Source: Prosthecobacter sp. (GTDB lineage Bacteria > Verrucomicrobiota > Verrucomicrobiia > Verrucomicrobiales > Verrucomicrobiaceae). From it: 56,272 nucleotides of DNA. Of this stretch, positions 8,732 through 17,910 are shown piece after piece; position 1 is the stretch's first letter, and each line of letters opens with the position of its first letter. The notes under the pieces are model-generated. The model made no database searches. It was not told the DNA's origin and was given only the letters and a program-made list of their open reading frames with translations. Made by a program: the position numbers and the translations under genes. Location of the stretch: the NCBI GenBank assembly GCA_019186985.1, contig JABARQ010000029.1, positions 1 through 56,272 of the forward strand, in the 5' to 3' direction.

Positions 8732-11071
8732 ATGGAATCAACCATCCTACAGCTGCTCGGCCGGCCGGATTATGTCCCCGCCAACGTGCCCGAGCTGCTC
8801 CAGCATCTCCAGCTTCAACCGGGGCGTCAGCAGGAGCTGCAGCATCATCTCAAGGACATGGTGCGGCGCGGCCTCATCGTGCGCACCAAGGGCAACCGCT
8901 ACATCGTGGCGCGCGAGGCGGACCTCATCCCCGGCGTCATCCAGATCACCCGCGGCGGGCGCGGCTTTGTCCAGCCCGAGGAGCCGGGCCTGGGTGAGAT
9001 CAGCATTCCGGAAAAGGCCACCGGCACCGCCCTGCATGGCGACCGCGTGCTGGTCAGGCGGGATGTGAAACCACGAGGGCTCCGGCCTGCGGGGCCCGAG
9101 GAGCAGACGGGCGTCGTCGTCCGCATCCTGGAGCGTGGACGCAAGCAGTTCGTCGGCACCCTGCAGAAGGGCAGGCAGTTCCTCTATGTCGTGCCCGATG
9201 ATCCCAGGCTGCCCGGCGCCATCCATGTGCCGCCGCCGCGCGATGTCGGCCGCAGCCCCAACCCCGGTGACAAGGTGGTGGTGGAGATCCTCGCCTGGGA
9301 ATCCCCGCAGGTGCCGCCCGAGGGCGAGATCATCGAGGTGCTCGGCCCGCCCGATGCCGAGGGCGTGGACATGCTTTCCGTGATCCGGCACTATGACCTG
9401 ACGCTGCATTTCCCCAAGGCCGTGCTGGCCGAGGCCAGCACCATCGCGCGCTCCCGTCCCGACAACCAGCCCTCGCCCGAGGAATGCCAGGGCCGCGTGG
9501 ACTGCCGGGGCCATGACGTCATCACCATCGACCCCGATGACGCGAAGGACTTCGACGACGCCATCTGCCTGCAGCGGCAGGGCCGCGACTGGCGCCTGTG
9601 GGTTCACATCGCCGATGTCTCGCACTATGTGAAGCCCGGCGGCCCGCTCGACGTGGAGGCCAGGAAGCGCGGCAACTCGACCTACCTCGTGGACCGCGTC
9701 ATCCCCATGCTGCCCGAGGCGCTGAGCAACGAGCTCTGCTCGCTCAAGCCGGGCGTCGACCGCCTGACCAAATGTGTGGAATTTCACCTGAGCGACGCCG
9801 GCCGGGTGCTGGATGCGAAGTTCTACCCCGCCGTCATCCACTCCAGGCGCCGCTTCACCTACAAGGAGGCCTTTGCCGTCCTGGGCGCGCAGCCGAAGGA
9901 CGCCATCGAGCAGATGCTGCACGCCGCCAACGCCATCGCCCAGAAGGTCCGCGCCCAGCGCTTTCAGAACGGCTCGCTCGACCTCGACTTCCCGGAGAAC
10001 AAGATCCGCCTGGATGAAAAGGGCCGCGTGCTGCGCATCGAGCGCATTGAGAACGACATCTCGCACCAGCTCATCGAGGAGTTCATGCTCCTGGCGAACG
10101 AGGCCGTGGCGGGCCGGCTCATGCAGCTCGACATCCCGGCGGTCTACCGTGTGCATGAGGCGCCCAAGGAGAAGCGCCTCAACGACTATCGCGAGGACGT
10201 GCTGAGCCATGGCATCCGCTGCGGCGACCTCAACCACCGCCCGGAGATCCAGAAGCTGCTGGCGAAGCTCGGCGAGATGCCAGCCGGGGACGCCCTGAAG
10301 ATCGGCCTGCTGCGCTCCCTGATGCGCGCCCGCTACGCCGTGGAGCCGCTCGGCCATTACGGACTCGCGAAGAAAAAGTACACGCATTTCACCTCGCCCA
10401 TCCGCCGCTACGCCGACCTCGTGGTGCACCGCGCCCTCTTTGACAAGACACCGGTCCAGGCCACCGAGGCCCGGCGCATCGCCGAGCACATCAGCCTCAC
10501 GGAGAAAAACAGCGCCGATGCCGAGCGCGACAGCAAGGAGGTGAAATTGTACGCCTTCCTGGAGTCGCAGATGAAGGCCCGGCGTCCGCAGCCCTACTCC
10601 GCCCTCGTCACCGATGTCCGCAACTTCGGCTTCTTCGTCGATGTGTCCGACCTCGGCCTGAACGGCCTGGTGCCGTTCTCCGCGATTCCGGACGACTTCT
10701 TCACCTTTGATCCCGCACGCGGCCAGCTCATCGGCCGTCACAGCCGCCGGATCATCCGTCTGGGCGACCGGGTGACGGTGCAGATCCACCGCATCGACCG
10801 CTACAAGAAGCAGGTGGACTTCCAGCTTGTGAGCGAAAGAGGCGAAAGGCCGGTGCAGGGCGGCGGACGACGCGTGTCCGAGCCCGAATCCCGGCGCGGT
10901 TCATCGGATCGCAGGCCCGGAGCCAGGCAGCGCACTCCGGAGGAGACCGGGGCGAAGCCGAACAAGAAGCGGGAGCCTGATACGAAGCCGAGGTCGGGTG
11001 AGAAACCGAAGCCGAAGTTCTTTGAAAACCTGCCTGCCAGGAAGAAGAAGTCCCGGCGTTCCCGAGGCTGA
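8732..11071 (+). CDS. rnr: Ribonuclease R (3'-5' exoribonuclease, RNB family)
   Basis: 779 residues from ATG 8732; an in-frame GTG lies 15 nt upstream and the frame is open far beyond, but homology begins at MESTILQLLGRP. An N-terminal winged-helix region and cold-shock/OB domains (about 1-230) precede the RNB catalytic domain, whose metal-binding motif IDPDDAKDFDDAI lies near 265-277. The S1 RNA-binding domain starts near 620 (SALVTDVRNFGFFVDV). A lysine/arginine-rich tail of about 75 residues follows, longer than most. RNase R degrades structured RNA to short oligonucleotides and takes part in stable-RNA quality control in the cytoplasm. It converges on a beta-CASP nuclease gene 16 bp away, so two RNA-decay genes lie tail to tail. 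A GGAGG lies directly before the chosen ATG, unusually close. Confidence 0.95.
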   Translation: MESTILQLLGRPDYVPANVPELLQHLQLQPGRQQELQHHLKDMVRRGLIVRTKGNRYIVAREADLIPGVIQITRGGRGFVQPEEPGLGEISIPEKATGTALHGDRVLVRRDVKPRGLRPAGPEEQTGVVVRILERGRKQFVGTLQKGRQFLYVVPDDPRLPGAIHVPPPRDVGRSPNPGDKVVVEILAWESPQVPPEGEIIEVLGPPDAEGVDMLSVIRHYDLTLHFPKAVLAEASTIARSRPDNQPSPEECQGRVDCRGHDVITIDPDDAKDFDDAICLQRQGRDWRLWVHIADVSHYVKPGGPLDVEARKRGNSTYLVDRVIPMLPEALSNELCSLKPGVDRLTKCVEFHLSDAGRVLDAKFYPAVIHSRRRFTYKEAFAVLGAQPKDAIEQMLHAANAIAQKVRAQRFQNGSLDLDFPENKIRLDEKGRVLRIERIENDISHQLIEEFMLLANEAVAGRLMQLDIPAVYRVHEAPKEKRLNDYREDVLSHGIRCGDLNHRPEIQKLLAKLGEMPAGDALKIGLLRSLMRARYAVEPLGHYGLAKKKYTHFTSPIRRYADLVVHRALFDKTPVQATEARRIAEHISLTEKNSADAERDSKEVKLYAFLESQMKARRPQPYSALVTDVRNFGFFVDVSDLGLNGLVPFSAIPDDFFTFDPARGQLIGRHSRRIIRLGDRVTVQIHRIDRYKKQVDFQLVSERGERPVQGGGRRVSEPESRRGSSDRRPGARQRTPEETGAKPNKKREPDTKPRSGEKPKPKFFENLPARKKKSRRSRG

Positions 11072-11087
11072 TCATCGAGGCACCAGC

Positions 11088-12461
11088 CTACCAAAGGTCC
11101 ACCGGCTCGTGCAGCCCGGGCTGGAGGATCTCCGTGCCGCCGTTCAGCGTCTCGGCAAAACGCGCCTTGAACCAGGCCTGGGAGTCCTCCTCGCCATGCA
11201 CCATGAGCAGCTTCTTCGGGCGGACCTTCTCGACATACTCGGCGATCTGCTCGCGCGCGGCATGGGCGCTGAGGTCGAAGCTCTCGATGCGCGCGTTCGC
11301 CACCACGGGCGCGAGGTCGGGGGCGAGCTTGATCTTCTCGCCCGACTTCGCATGGCGCAGGCGGTAGCCGGGCGACTCGGGGTCGGTGTAGCCCACGAAG
11401 GCCACGGCGTTGCGCGGATTGTCGATGAAGCGCCAGGCGAACTGGTTGGAGGTCGTGCCTTCGGTCATCATGCCGCTGGAGAGACAATAGATGGTTCGTG
11501 GCTGGTAGACGAACTGCCTTGGCCCGCCCCGGCGTCCGCGCTTTTCGGGCTGCACCAGCATCTTCATGTCCTCGAGGAGCTGGAAGCCTCGGTAGTTCCG
11601 GCGTGAGCGGTCGCTGTAATGGTCGTAGAGGACGGTGATCTTCGTGCCGAGGCCGCCGATGTGCAGGGGCATCTCGGGGATCAGGCCCTCCTCGTGCAGC
11701 TCATGCAGCATCAGCATGACCTCCTGGGTCTTGCCCAGCGCGAACACCGGGATGAGCACGGAGCCGTTGGCGTCAAAGGTGTCGCGGATGAGGGCCGCCA
11801 GGCGCTCCTTCTCGCCCTTGCGCGTGTAGTCGGCGGGGCGCGCATAGGTGCCACGCGTGGTTTCAACGACGAGCACGTCGATGCCCTCCGTGGGGAAGTC
11901 GGCAGCCATGGAGATGGTCTGCGCCTCAAAGTTCACGTCGCCGGTGTAGAACAGCGTGCCGCCGCCCTCGCGGACCATCACCCCGGCCGAACCGAGGATG
12001 TGGCCGGCGTCGTGAAGGCTGGCGGTCATGTTCGTGTCCGGCAGCTCGAAGCCGCGGCTGAGGTCGCGGTAGACGTAGTGGGCGCGGTTTTCATCCAGCT
12101 CCTTGTGGGTGAAGAGAGGGTACTCGTTGATGCCCAGCTCCATGCGCTGCGAGGTCATGACGTTGACCGAGTTGTGCAGCATTCCGGAGGTGATCTCGCC
12201 GGTGATCTCCGTCATGAAGACCGGAGTGTGCGGCTGCCTTCTCATCAGCACGGGCAGGGAGCCGATGTGGTCATGATGCGCGTGCGTGATGATGATGCCG
12301 TCCGCCTTGTCGTGCGGGAGCGGTCCGAAGTCCGGCAGCGCGTCAAAACCCGTCTGCTTGGGATGCATGCCGGCGTCAAGCACGACACGGCTGCCTCCGC
12401 TCTCAAGTAGGTAGGAGTTGGCGCCGATCTCCCGGCGGCGGGTGAGGTTTCGGAAGCGCAT
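11088..12461 (-). CDS. Beta-CASP metallo-beta-lactamase-fold ribonuclease
   Basis: 457 residues. The metallo-beta-lactamase motif THAHHDHIGSLP (residues 59-70) supplies the dizinc ligands HxHxDH. HDAGHILGSAG near 150 and the TGDV strand follow, then a beta-CASP insertion with the long helical cap, and the C-terminal HGEEDS motif that ends the RNA-specificity (RMMBL) domain. This is the architecture of the CPSF73/Ysh1-like group of prokaryotic RNA nucleases, which cut RNA endonucleolytically and often trim 5' ends; no KH domain is present. The protein lacks a signal peptide, so it should act in the cytoplasm. It may be functionally linked to the convergent RNase R gene, though convergence alone does not show this. 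Confidence 0.9.
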   Translation of the reverse strand: MRFRNLTRRREIGANSYLLESGGSRVVLDAGMHPKQTGFDALPDFGPLPHDKADGIIITHAHHDHIGSLPVLMRRQPHTPVFMTEITGEITSGMLHNSVNVMTSQRMELGINEYPLFTHKELDENRAHYVYRDLSRGFELPDTNMTASLHDAGHILGSAGVMVREGGGTLFYTGDVNFEAQTISMAADFPTEGIDVLVVETTRGTYARPADYTRKGEKERLAALIRDTFDANGSVLIPVFALGKTQEVMLMLHELHEEGLIPEMPLHIGGLGTKITVLYDHYSDRSRRNYRGFQLLEDMKMLVQPEKRGRRGGPRQFVYQPRTIYCLSSGMMTEGTTSNQFAWRFIDNPRNAVAFVGYTDPESPGYRLRHAKSGEKIKLAPDLAPVVANARIESFDLSAHAAREQIAEYVEKVRPKKLLMVHGEEDSQAWFKARFAETLNGGTEILQPGLHEPVDLW

Positions 12462-12563
12462 TGCAGGAACGGGGGAAAAAGGAGGGCGAGACTAGGGCAT
12501 GATGCCGGATAGGCAAGTGCTCAGAACCATTGACACAACGCGTGGCACGCCGAGTTTTCACCC

Positions 12564-14645
12564 GTGCCTTTCACGAGAGACCTTCTTCGCCGGACCGCGA
12601 GCTTCCTGCCGGTCATGCTCACCGCTTCTCTCGCGTGTCCACTGGCGGCCCAGGTTTCAAGCCGCAATGACACCGTTGGCAGGCTTCTTAACGAAGGGTA
12701 TTCCGACGGCACGGCGGCGGGCCTCGCGGCCATCACCTATGAAAACAGGGACGGCCAGCATTCGCCGCTCGACCCCGGCCTTTACCCGCAGCTTCAGATC
12801 TTTCAGCACAACCCCGGCACGGGTCCCGACAAGGGGCCGGCGATGCAGCTCCGCCTCGGGCCGACGGTCGGCAACTGCTCCATGTCGGCCCCTGCCAGGC
12901 TCGGCGGCAGCCTTCCCAGGTTCTACCTGGTCAACCCCAAGGGCGGCGCCTTCCTCATGGCGCAGTACCTGGCCAACAATCTTTTCATCTACCCCGAGCA
13001 TGAGGATCACGACATCGGCGCCAACGGCGTTGGTGGCTATGGCGACCTGTTTCCGGCGAACTCGCCCTGCTGCCTGATCTCCCAGGGCTCCTCGGGCAGC
13101 GACCAGCCCTTTCTGCGCGCAGTCCTGGCCGCCATCGCCGCCTTTCCCCGAGAGACTCAGCGCGTGCTCATCCAGAAGCGCATGCTCATGCCCACCGTCC
13201 AGGCGATCCTGCGCCAGACCAGCCGTGCCGTCACCCGCCCGGAGCAGTACTTCACGGCCGCCGCGCATCCGGTGGTGTTTGACGCGCCGATGATCGATGA
13301 GGACAAGATGGTGCGCATGGCCCGGGCGATGACGCCCGACCTCATCCCGCCGCTGGTGCAGATGGAGGTCGTCCAGGAAACCGAGCCGGTTGCCGGATCG
13401 CAGTTCTTTGAGGCGCCCGGCATGCCGTCCCACAAGCTGGCTGACGCACGTGTGTTCATCTCGCGCGTCTTCCGGGGCAGCCTGGACAGGCATGGCATGG
13501 TGCTGAACCTGGGCCAGTCCTCCGACCTCATGGGCCGTCCGCTCCAGGTGCGCATGGAGGTCCTTCAGGGGGATCCGGGCCTGGTGCAGATCGACCGGAC
13601 GGGCGAGGGCCCGTATGCCAGGCTGCGTCTGCGCTGGCACCCGCCGCTGACCGGCCCCTCGGGCATCCGCAGCCACCGCGTGGACGTCGGCGTCTTTGTC
13701 ACCAACGGCGTCACCGTGAGCGCGCCGGGCATCATCAGCTTCTACATGCTGCCTAACGAACGACGCTTTTACAACGGGCAGGGACGCCTCTCCGAAATCG
13801 CCTACCTGGCGGCGAACCCCGACATCGGACTGCCTGTGGACAACAGGGATCCGCGCTGGATTCGCGTGCTGCTGGCGTCCTCCATCGCCGGGGACGGCCT
13901 GCGCAGCCGGCTGATGGAGAAGCTGCTCACCGAGGTGCAGCGCAAGGCGCTTCAGGCCTTCTGGCAGCCCCTGGACCGCCAGCGGCAGGAGCTGGCGAAG
14001 ATGGAGGCGCAGCCGTCGCCCCAAACCAAGGCCGGTGCGGAGAAGCTGCGGAACAAGCTCGGTGATGACATTGCGGAAGCGCTCAGGAAGCCCTTGCAGG
14101 AGCCGGGCGGCAAGACCGTCAGGCAGGTGCTGGAGGAGCTGTTCGACAAACTGGCGCAGTTCAGCGAACTCTACCTCGACCTCAGGCCGGAGATTGACCG
14201 GCTGGCGGCGGCTTCGCCCAAGGTCTCGGCGCAAGAGGACATCCAGCGTGAAGCGCGCCGGCTGGTGGACCTGGGCGTGCTCATCGAGCAGGCGGGTGGA
14301 ACGCTGGTCGCCACCTCGCCGCAGGAACGTCTCACGGAGGCGGACCGGCACTATCTGCGTGAACTGAACCTCACAATTCTCAGCCAGGCGCTCTTCCCCG
14401 AGGTGCTCGAGCGTTCCACCGCACCTGCCTTTGTGGACAACCGCCTGACCAGCCCGAAGCCCTGGCGCGATGTTTTTCGTTATGACGAGGCAGGCGCACT
14501 GCTTGGCTGGGTGAGGCATCAGGAGTCACGCACGCACTTTTTCGACGCCTCAGGCCGCCTGCTTCCCGAAGGTCCGGAACATCCTGAAAGAGGTCGCGAG
14601 GTCTCCTATGACCGCGATGCGGCGGGGCTGCTGCGCTGGAAGTGA
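12564..14645 (+). CDS. Large exported protein of unknown function
   Basis: 693 residues from a GTG at 12564. Residues 1-30 form a signal peptide: RR, hydrophobic SFLPVMLTASLACPLAAQ, then a polar start, so it is probably periplasmic or outer membrane. I recognise no catalytic family. Residues 30-250 carry repeated Gly/Asn/Pro loops and HEDHDIGANGVGGYGDLFP; 260-420 look beta-rich and Ig-like; 470-600 are predicted long charged helices, possibly coiled coil (ELAKMEAQPSPQTKAGAEK). The C-terminus (about 640-693) has YDEAGALLGWVRHQE and YDRDAAGLLRWK, resembling YD/RHS-type repeat ends. A TTGACA at 12530 with a weak AGTTTT hexamer 17 nt on would start transcription almost at the GTG. The gene stands alone, with minus-strand genes on both sides. 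Confidence 0.75.
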   Translation: MPFTRDLLRRTASFLPVMLTASLACPLAAQVSSRNDTVGRLLNEGYSDGTAAGLAAITYENRDGQHSPLDPGLYPQLQIFQHNPGTGPDKGPAMQLRLGPTVGNCSMSAPARLGGSLPRFYLVNPKGGAFLMAQYLANNLFIYPEHEDHDIGANGVGGYGDLFPANSPCCLISQGSSGSDQPFLRAVLAAIAAFPRETQRVLIQKRMLMPTVQAILRQTSRAVTRPEQYFTAAAHPVVFDAPMIDEDKMVRMARAMTPDLIPPLVQMEVVQETEPVAGSQFFEAPGMPSHKLADARVFISRVFRGSLDRHGMVLNLGQSSDLMGRPLQVRMEVLQGDPGLVQIDRTGEGPYARLRLRWHPPLTGPSGIRSHRVDVGVFVTNGVTVSAPGIISFYMLPNERRFYNGQGRLSEIAYLAANPDIGLPVDNRDPRWIRVLLASSIAGDGLRSRLMEKLLTEVQRKALQAFWQPLDRQRQELAKMEAQPSPQTKAGAEKLRNKLGDDIAEALRKPLQEPGGKTVRQVLEELFDKLAQFSELYLDLRPEIDRLAAASPKVSAQEDIQREARRLVDLGVLIEQAGGTLVATSPQERLTEADRHYLRELNLTILSQALFPEVLERSTAPAFVDNRLTSPKPWRDVFRYDEAGALLGWVRHQESRTHFFDASGRLLPEGPEHPERGREVSYDRDAAGLLRWK

Positions 14646-14694
14646 GGCCGGGCCTGGGCGCGAATCTGTCGTGATGATGGGGGCTGCCCTGGCG

Positions 14695-15936
14695 TCAGCC
14701 AAACCGGTCCGGTGAAAGCAGGTCGGACGTCACGGGCGGTATCTCTTCAGCGATCAGCGCGGCCACGATCCTTCCCGTGGCTGGTGCGAGGCTGAGGCCC
14801 ATCATGGCGTGACCTGCGGCCACGGTCAGGTTTTTCCAGCGCCTGGTCCTGCCGATGTAGGGCAGGCCGTCCGGTGACACGGGGCGCAGGCCGCACCAGG
14901 GTTTCACGGCGGCAAAGTCATGTTCTTCGAAGGCCGGGAAGTATTGTGGAAAGGCTCGTGTGATGCCGCGGACGCGTCGTGGGTTGATGGATCCGTCGAT
15001 GCCGGCGAGCTCCATCGTGCCACCCACACGCAGGGTGTCGCCCATCGGCGTCACCGCCAGCCGCGCCTCGGTGCAGATGCTGCACAGTTCTGGAATCTGC
15101 CGCGGATTCTCGAGCGTGAGGCTGTAGCCCTTGCCCGCCTGCATCGGAATCTGCAAGCCCAGCGGCTTCGCGAGCCGGGCTGACCACACGCCTCCGCAGA
15201 GGACCACCTCCTGCGCCGGCACCGGCCCCTGGGATGTGCGGACCGCCTTCAGCACGGCGCCCTCGGCTTCAAAGCCCGTTGCCTCCGTCTGCCACAGGAA
15301 GCGGACTCCCAGGCGCTCCAGCTCAGCCTCCAGAACAGCGATGAAGCGCGCCGGGCTGAGGTGGCAGTCCAGGGGGTAGTACACGCTGCCGCAGACGTCC
15401 ATCGTCACTCCGGGATCCAGCGCCGCCGTGTCCCGGGCATCCAGCACCCTGGCCGGAATGCCGAGCTCATGGGCCCTGGCCGCGCCACGGCCCTCTTCGT
15501 CCAGGGTCTTCCGCTCCCTGCACAGCATGAGCAGGCCGCGCTTCATCAGCCCGAAGCTCAGGCCCAGCGTGTCAAAGCATTCGCGGCTCAGCAGGCCGAG
15601 GTCGCGCAGCACGGGGGAGGCGGCGTTGACACGCTTTTGGCTGGCCGCCTTCCAGAACTTCAGACCCCAGGAGAGCAGCCCCGCGTCCAGCCGTGGCCGG
15701 ATGTAGAACGGCGACTCAGGGTTCCACATCCACTTCAGCCCCAACGTCACCATGCCCGGCGCGGCGAGCGGGATGAAATGGCTCGGCACGATCATGCCGG
15801 CATTCCCGAATGAACAGCCGTCGCGCTGTCTCGAACCGGAGTCGACGACCGTCACGGACATGCCGCGCCTCGCGCATTCAAGCGCCGAGCACAGGCCGAC
15901 GACGCCTGCGCCTAGGATGGTGACATGGGTGGACAT
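14695..15936 (-). CDS. FAD-dependent D-amino acid dehydrogenase / glycine-oxidase-type oxidoreductase
   Basis: 413 residues from MSTHVTILGAG; a start four codons upstream is possible but the dinucleotide fold begins here. The N-terminal GxGxxG (ILGAGVVGLCSA) followed by an acidic strand end (VVDSG) binds FAD. The DAO fold continues with a substrate domain and a C-terminal second flavin-contact segment (GLRPVSPDGLPYIGR ... AAGHAMMGLSLAPATG) typical of DadA-like deaminating dehydrogenases. It probably oxidises D-amino acids or a related secondary amine to the keto/imino product, passing electrons to the respiratory chain. No signal peptide; DadA-type enzymes are peripheral on the inner membrane. 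A D-amino acid source from peptidoglycan turnover would fit the wall-active genes in the window, but there is no operon partner. Confidence 0.88.
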   Translation of the reverse strand: MSTHVTILGAGVVGLCSALECARRGMSVTVVDSGSRQRDGCSFGNAGMIVPSHFIPLAAPGMVTLGLKWMWNPESPFYIRPRLDAGLLSWGLKFWKAASQKRVNAASPVLRDLGLLSRECFDTLGLSFGLMKRGLLMLCRERKTLDEEGRGAARAHELGIPARVLDARDTAALDPGVTMDVCGSVYYPLDCHLSPARFIAVLEAELERLGVRFLWQTEATGFEAEGAVLKAVRTSQGPVPAQEVVLCGGVWSARLAKPLGLQIPMQAGKGYSLTLENPRQIPELCSICTEARLAVTPMGDTLRVGGTMELAGIDGSINPRRVRGITRAFPQYFPAFEEHDFAAVKPWCGLRPVSPDGLPYIGRTRRWKNLTVAAGHAMMGLSLAPATGRIVAALIAEEIPPVTSDLLSPDRFG

Positions 15937-16052
15937 GTCACCATGCATGCCTGGAGTGCGCGCGGTTTCTTGCGTGAATCCCGCTTCTGAACGGGGAATC
16001 CAGACAAGTCCGCCTGCAATATGGCATCGTCACGGCCTGTTTGTTTCCTGCC

Positions 16053-17372
16053 ATGCGCCTGACCACCCTGCTTCTGCTTTTCCTGACCCGCTCACTGTCC
16101 GCCCAGAACGCGCCCTACGATGTCTTTCCTCCGGCTGACCCGCCCTATTACCGGGTTCGTTATGAGGCTTCGATCCAGCCCGGCGGACTGATCTTTCCGG
16201 TGAACTACACGGCCTGGGTTCCGCCTGGGGTCAAGGAGCTGCGCGGCGTCATCGTTCATCAGCACGGCTGCGGCGAAGGCTCCTGCAAGTCGGGCCTGAC
16301 GGGCGCCTATGACCTGCACTGGCAGGCGCTGGCGAAAAAGCACGGCTGCGCGCTCCTCGCCCCCAGCTATGAGCAGCCGGAAAAGGCCGACTGCCAGATG
16401 TGGTGCGATCCGCGCAACGGCTCGGGTGATGCGTTTCAGAAATGCCTGGTCGACCTGGGTGCGAAGAGCGGTCATCCTGAGCTTTCCAAGGTGCCCTGGG
16501 CGCTCTGGGGCCACAGCGGCGGCGGTCACTGGGCGGGCGGCATGGTGCTGACGCATCCGGAGCGGGTCGCCGCCGCCTGGCTGCGGTCCGGCGTGCCGCT
16601 GCTGACGGCGGATGAAAAGCGCGGCACGATCAAGACGCATACGATTCCCGAGGCCGCGCTGAAGGTGCCGGTGATGTGCAATCCGGGCACGAAGGAGGGA
16701 GTGACCGTCAAGGAAGGCCGCTTCGCCGGGGTCTGGCCGGCCAACGAGGCCTTCTTCACCGCCATGCGCGGCCGGGGCGCCCTCATCGGCGTCGCCGTCG
16801 ATCCGCTCACGGCGCACGAATGCGGCAACCAGCGCTACATGGCCATCGCCTGGCTCGACGCCTGCCTCGCCGCACGTCTGCCTGAAAAGGCCGGCAATCC
16901 GCCACGTCCGATGCCTGTTGGAAATGCCTGGCTCGCCCCGCTGCTCGGCACGCAGGCCGTCGCGGAGGAAGCCTTCACCGGCGATGTGAAGAAGGCCGTG
17001 TGGCTGCCCGGCGCCGCCGTGGCCCAACAATGGATGCAGTACATCAAGGACACCGCCCTGCCCGACGTCACTCCGCCGCCCGCTCCGAGCGGACTGCGCG
17101 TGAACGGCGTGGAACTGTCCTGGCAGGCCGAGGCCGACCTGGAGAGCGGCCTGGCCCACTTCATCATCGAGCGCGACGGCCGGCAGATCGCCACCGTGCC
17201 GGAGCAGCCGAAGAACCCCTTCGGCCGCCCCATCTTCCAGGGCCTGCAATACAGCGACACGCCGAACAACCCCCTCGTGCCCATGACCTTCACCGACCCG
17301 AAGCCCGAGGCGGGAAGGAAGCACCGCTACCGCGTCATCGCCGTCAATACCGCCGGCTTGAAGTCGGAGTAG
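16053..17372 (+). CDS. Secreted alpha/beta-hydrolase-fold protein with C-terminal FN3-like domain
   Basis: 439 residues from ATG 16053; the signal peptide [18 protein letters not shown] fits this start. Residues about 55-310 form an alpha/beta-hydrolase: the strand [13 protein letters not shown] supplies an oxyanion-type loop and [13 protein letters not shown] carries the nucleophile-elbow GxSxG near 155. HECGNQ near 255 may supply the histidine. Several cysteines ([16 protein letters not shown]) suggest disulfides in the periplasm. Residues about 345-435 look like a fibronectin-type-III module ([19 protein letters not shown] ... [10 protein letters not shown]). Substrate unknown; similar proteins are usually annotated as putative esterases. 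A terminator-like hairpin follows at 17411. Confidence 0.78.
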   Translation: MRLTTLLLLFLTRSLSAQNAPYDVFPPADPPYYRVRYEASIQPGGLIFPVNYTAWVPPGVKELRGVIVHQHGCGEGSCKSGLTGAYDLHWQALAKKHGCALLAPSYEQPEKADCQMWCDPRNGSGDAFQKCLVDLGAKSGHPELSKVPWALWGHSGGGHWAGGMVLTHPERVAAAWLRSGVPLLTADEKRGTIKTHTIPEAALKVPVMCNPGTKEGVTVKEGRFAGVWPANEAFFTAMRGRGALIGVAVDPLTAHECGNQRYMAIAWLDACLAARLPEKAGNPPRPMPVGNAWLAPLLGTQAVAEEAFTGDVKKAVWLPGAAVAQQWMQYIKDTALPDVTPPPAPSGLRVNGVELSWQAEADLESGLAHFIIERDGRQIATVPEQPKNPFGRPIFQGLQYSDTPNNPLVPMTFTDPKPEAGRKHRYRVIAVNTAGLKSE

Positions 17373-17410
17373 GTGCCGGCGTCAGGACGGGCAAACATCG
17401 GCCTGTGCGG

Positions 17411-17435
17411 AAGTCCGGCGCTGAGGCCGGATTTT
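17411..17435 (+). terminator. Rho-independent terminator
   Basis: TCCGGC (17414-17419), loop GCTGAG, GCCGGA (17426-17431), then TTTT. The AAG before the stem can pair with the first T residues (one G-T wobble), giving up to 9 bp. It lies 40 nt after the hydrolase stop codon and separates that gene from the ArsR operon. Confidence 0.6.
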
Positions 17436-17477
17436 CAGTGGACGAAACGGCGTTCATGGTGAACTCGTGGTCAACTG

Positions 17478-17499
17478 TATGAGCCTATGCGCATATAGT
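17478..17499 (+). promoter_or_regulatory. Candidate ArsR operator overlapping a -10 box
   Basis: An inverted repeat TATGAGC-CTAT-GCGCATA (17478-17495, one mismatch) contains the perfect 10-mer palindrome TATGCGCATA (17486-17495). It overlaps TATAGT (17494-17499), a good -10 hexamer; I see no strong -35. ATATG-type arms with AT-rich outer ends are usual for ArsR/SmtB operators. It lies 28 nt before the regulator's start codon, so autorepression is the simplest reading. Confidence 0.55.
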
Positions 17500-17526
17500 G
17501 GCTGTTTGAAGACCCTTTTTGAGATC

Positions 17527-17886
17527 ATGCCCTCCGCACGAAATAAAAAAAAGGCGCTGCCGCCTGTCACTGACGAGGCGCTGGCGCTCATCGCCTCCTG
17601 GTTCCGCACGCTCGCCGAGCCCAGCCGGCTCAAGATCCTCCGCGCCCTCGAGGAAGGCGGAGAGCTGAACATCAGCGAGCTGGTCGAGGCCACCGGCCTG
17701 ACCCAGGCGAATGTCTCCCGCCATGTGCAGTCGCTCGTCGATGCCGGCATGGTGGGTCGGCGCAAGGAGGGGCTGGCGGTCATCTGCTTCATCGCCGATC
17801 CGAGCATCACCGAGCTGTGCGACAACGTGTGCAGCAACCTCCTCAAACGCCTCTCCCAGCAGGTGAGGAAGCTTGGGGGCGCGTGA
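17527..17886 (+). CDS. ArsR-family winged-helix regulator, possible thiol sensor
   Basis: 119 residues from ATG 17527; upstream in-frame codons overlap the operator and have no homology. The ArsR fold is clear: LAEPSRLKILRAL (helices 1-2), ISELVEATGLTQANVSRHVQSL (recognition helix, 49-70), then a short wing. It lacks the classical alpha-3 metal motif ELCVCD. All three cysteines lie late: C87 in the wing-end strand and C98/C102 (LCDNVC) in the last helix. This placement would suit a thiol or persulfide sensor, or a site on the dimer-forming helix, but that is inference. It is the first gene of a co-directional run (rhodanese, DsrE, HlyD, permease, ATPase), which it probably represses through the site at 17478-17499. 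Confidence 0.88.
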   Translation: MPSARNKKKALPPVTDEALALIASWFRTLAEPSRLKILRALEEGGELNISELVEATGLTQANVSRHVQSLVDAGMVGRRKEGLAVICFIADPSITELCDNVCSNLLKRLSQQVRKLGGA

Positions 17887-17910
17887 GAGTCGTTCCAAGT
17901 TTCAGGTTTC

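Noticed and set aside
8747..10789. 680-codon open frame on the minus strand opposite RNase R
   Set aside because: It mirrors the GC-rich codons of rnr, has no domain, and the plus strand has clear RNase R motifs. The same applies to the long antisense frames at 12657-14519, 36057-37805, 49019-50170 and 51123-53540.
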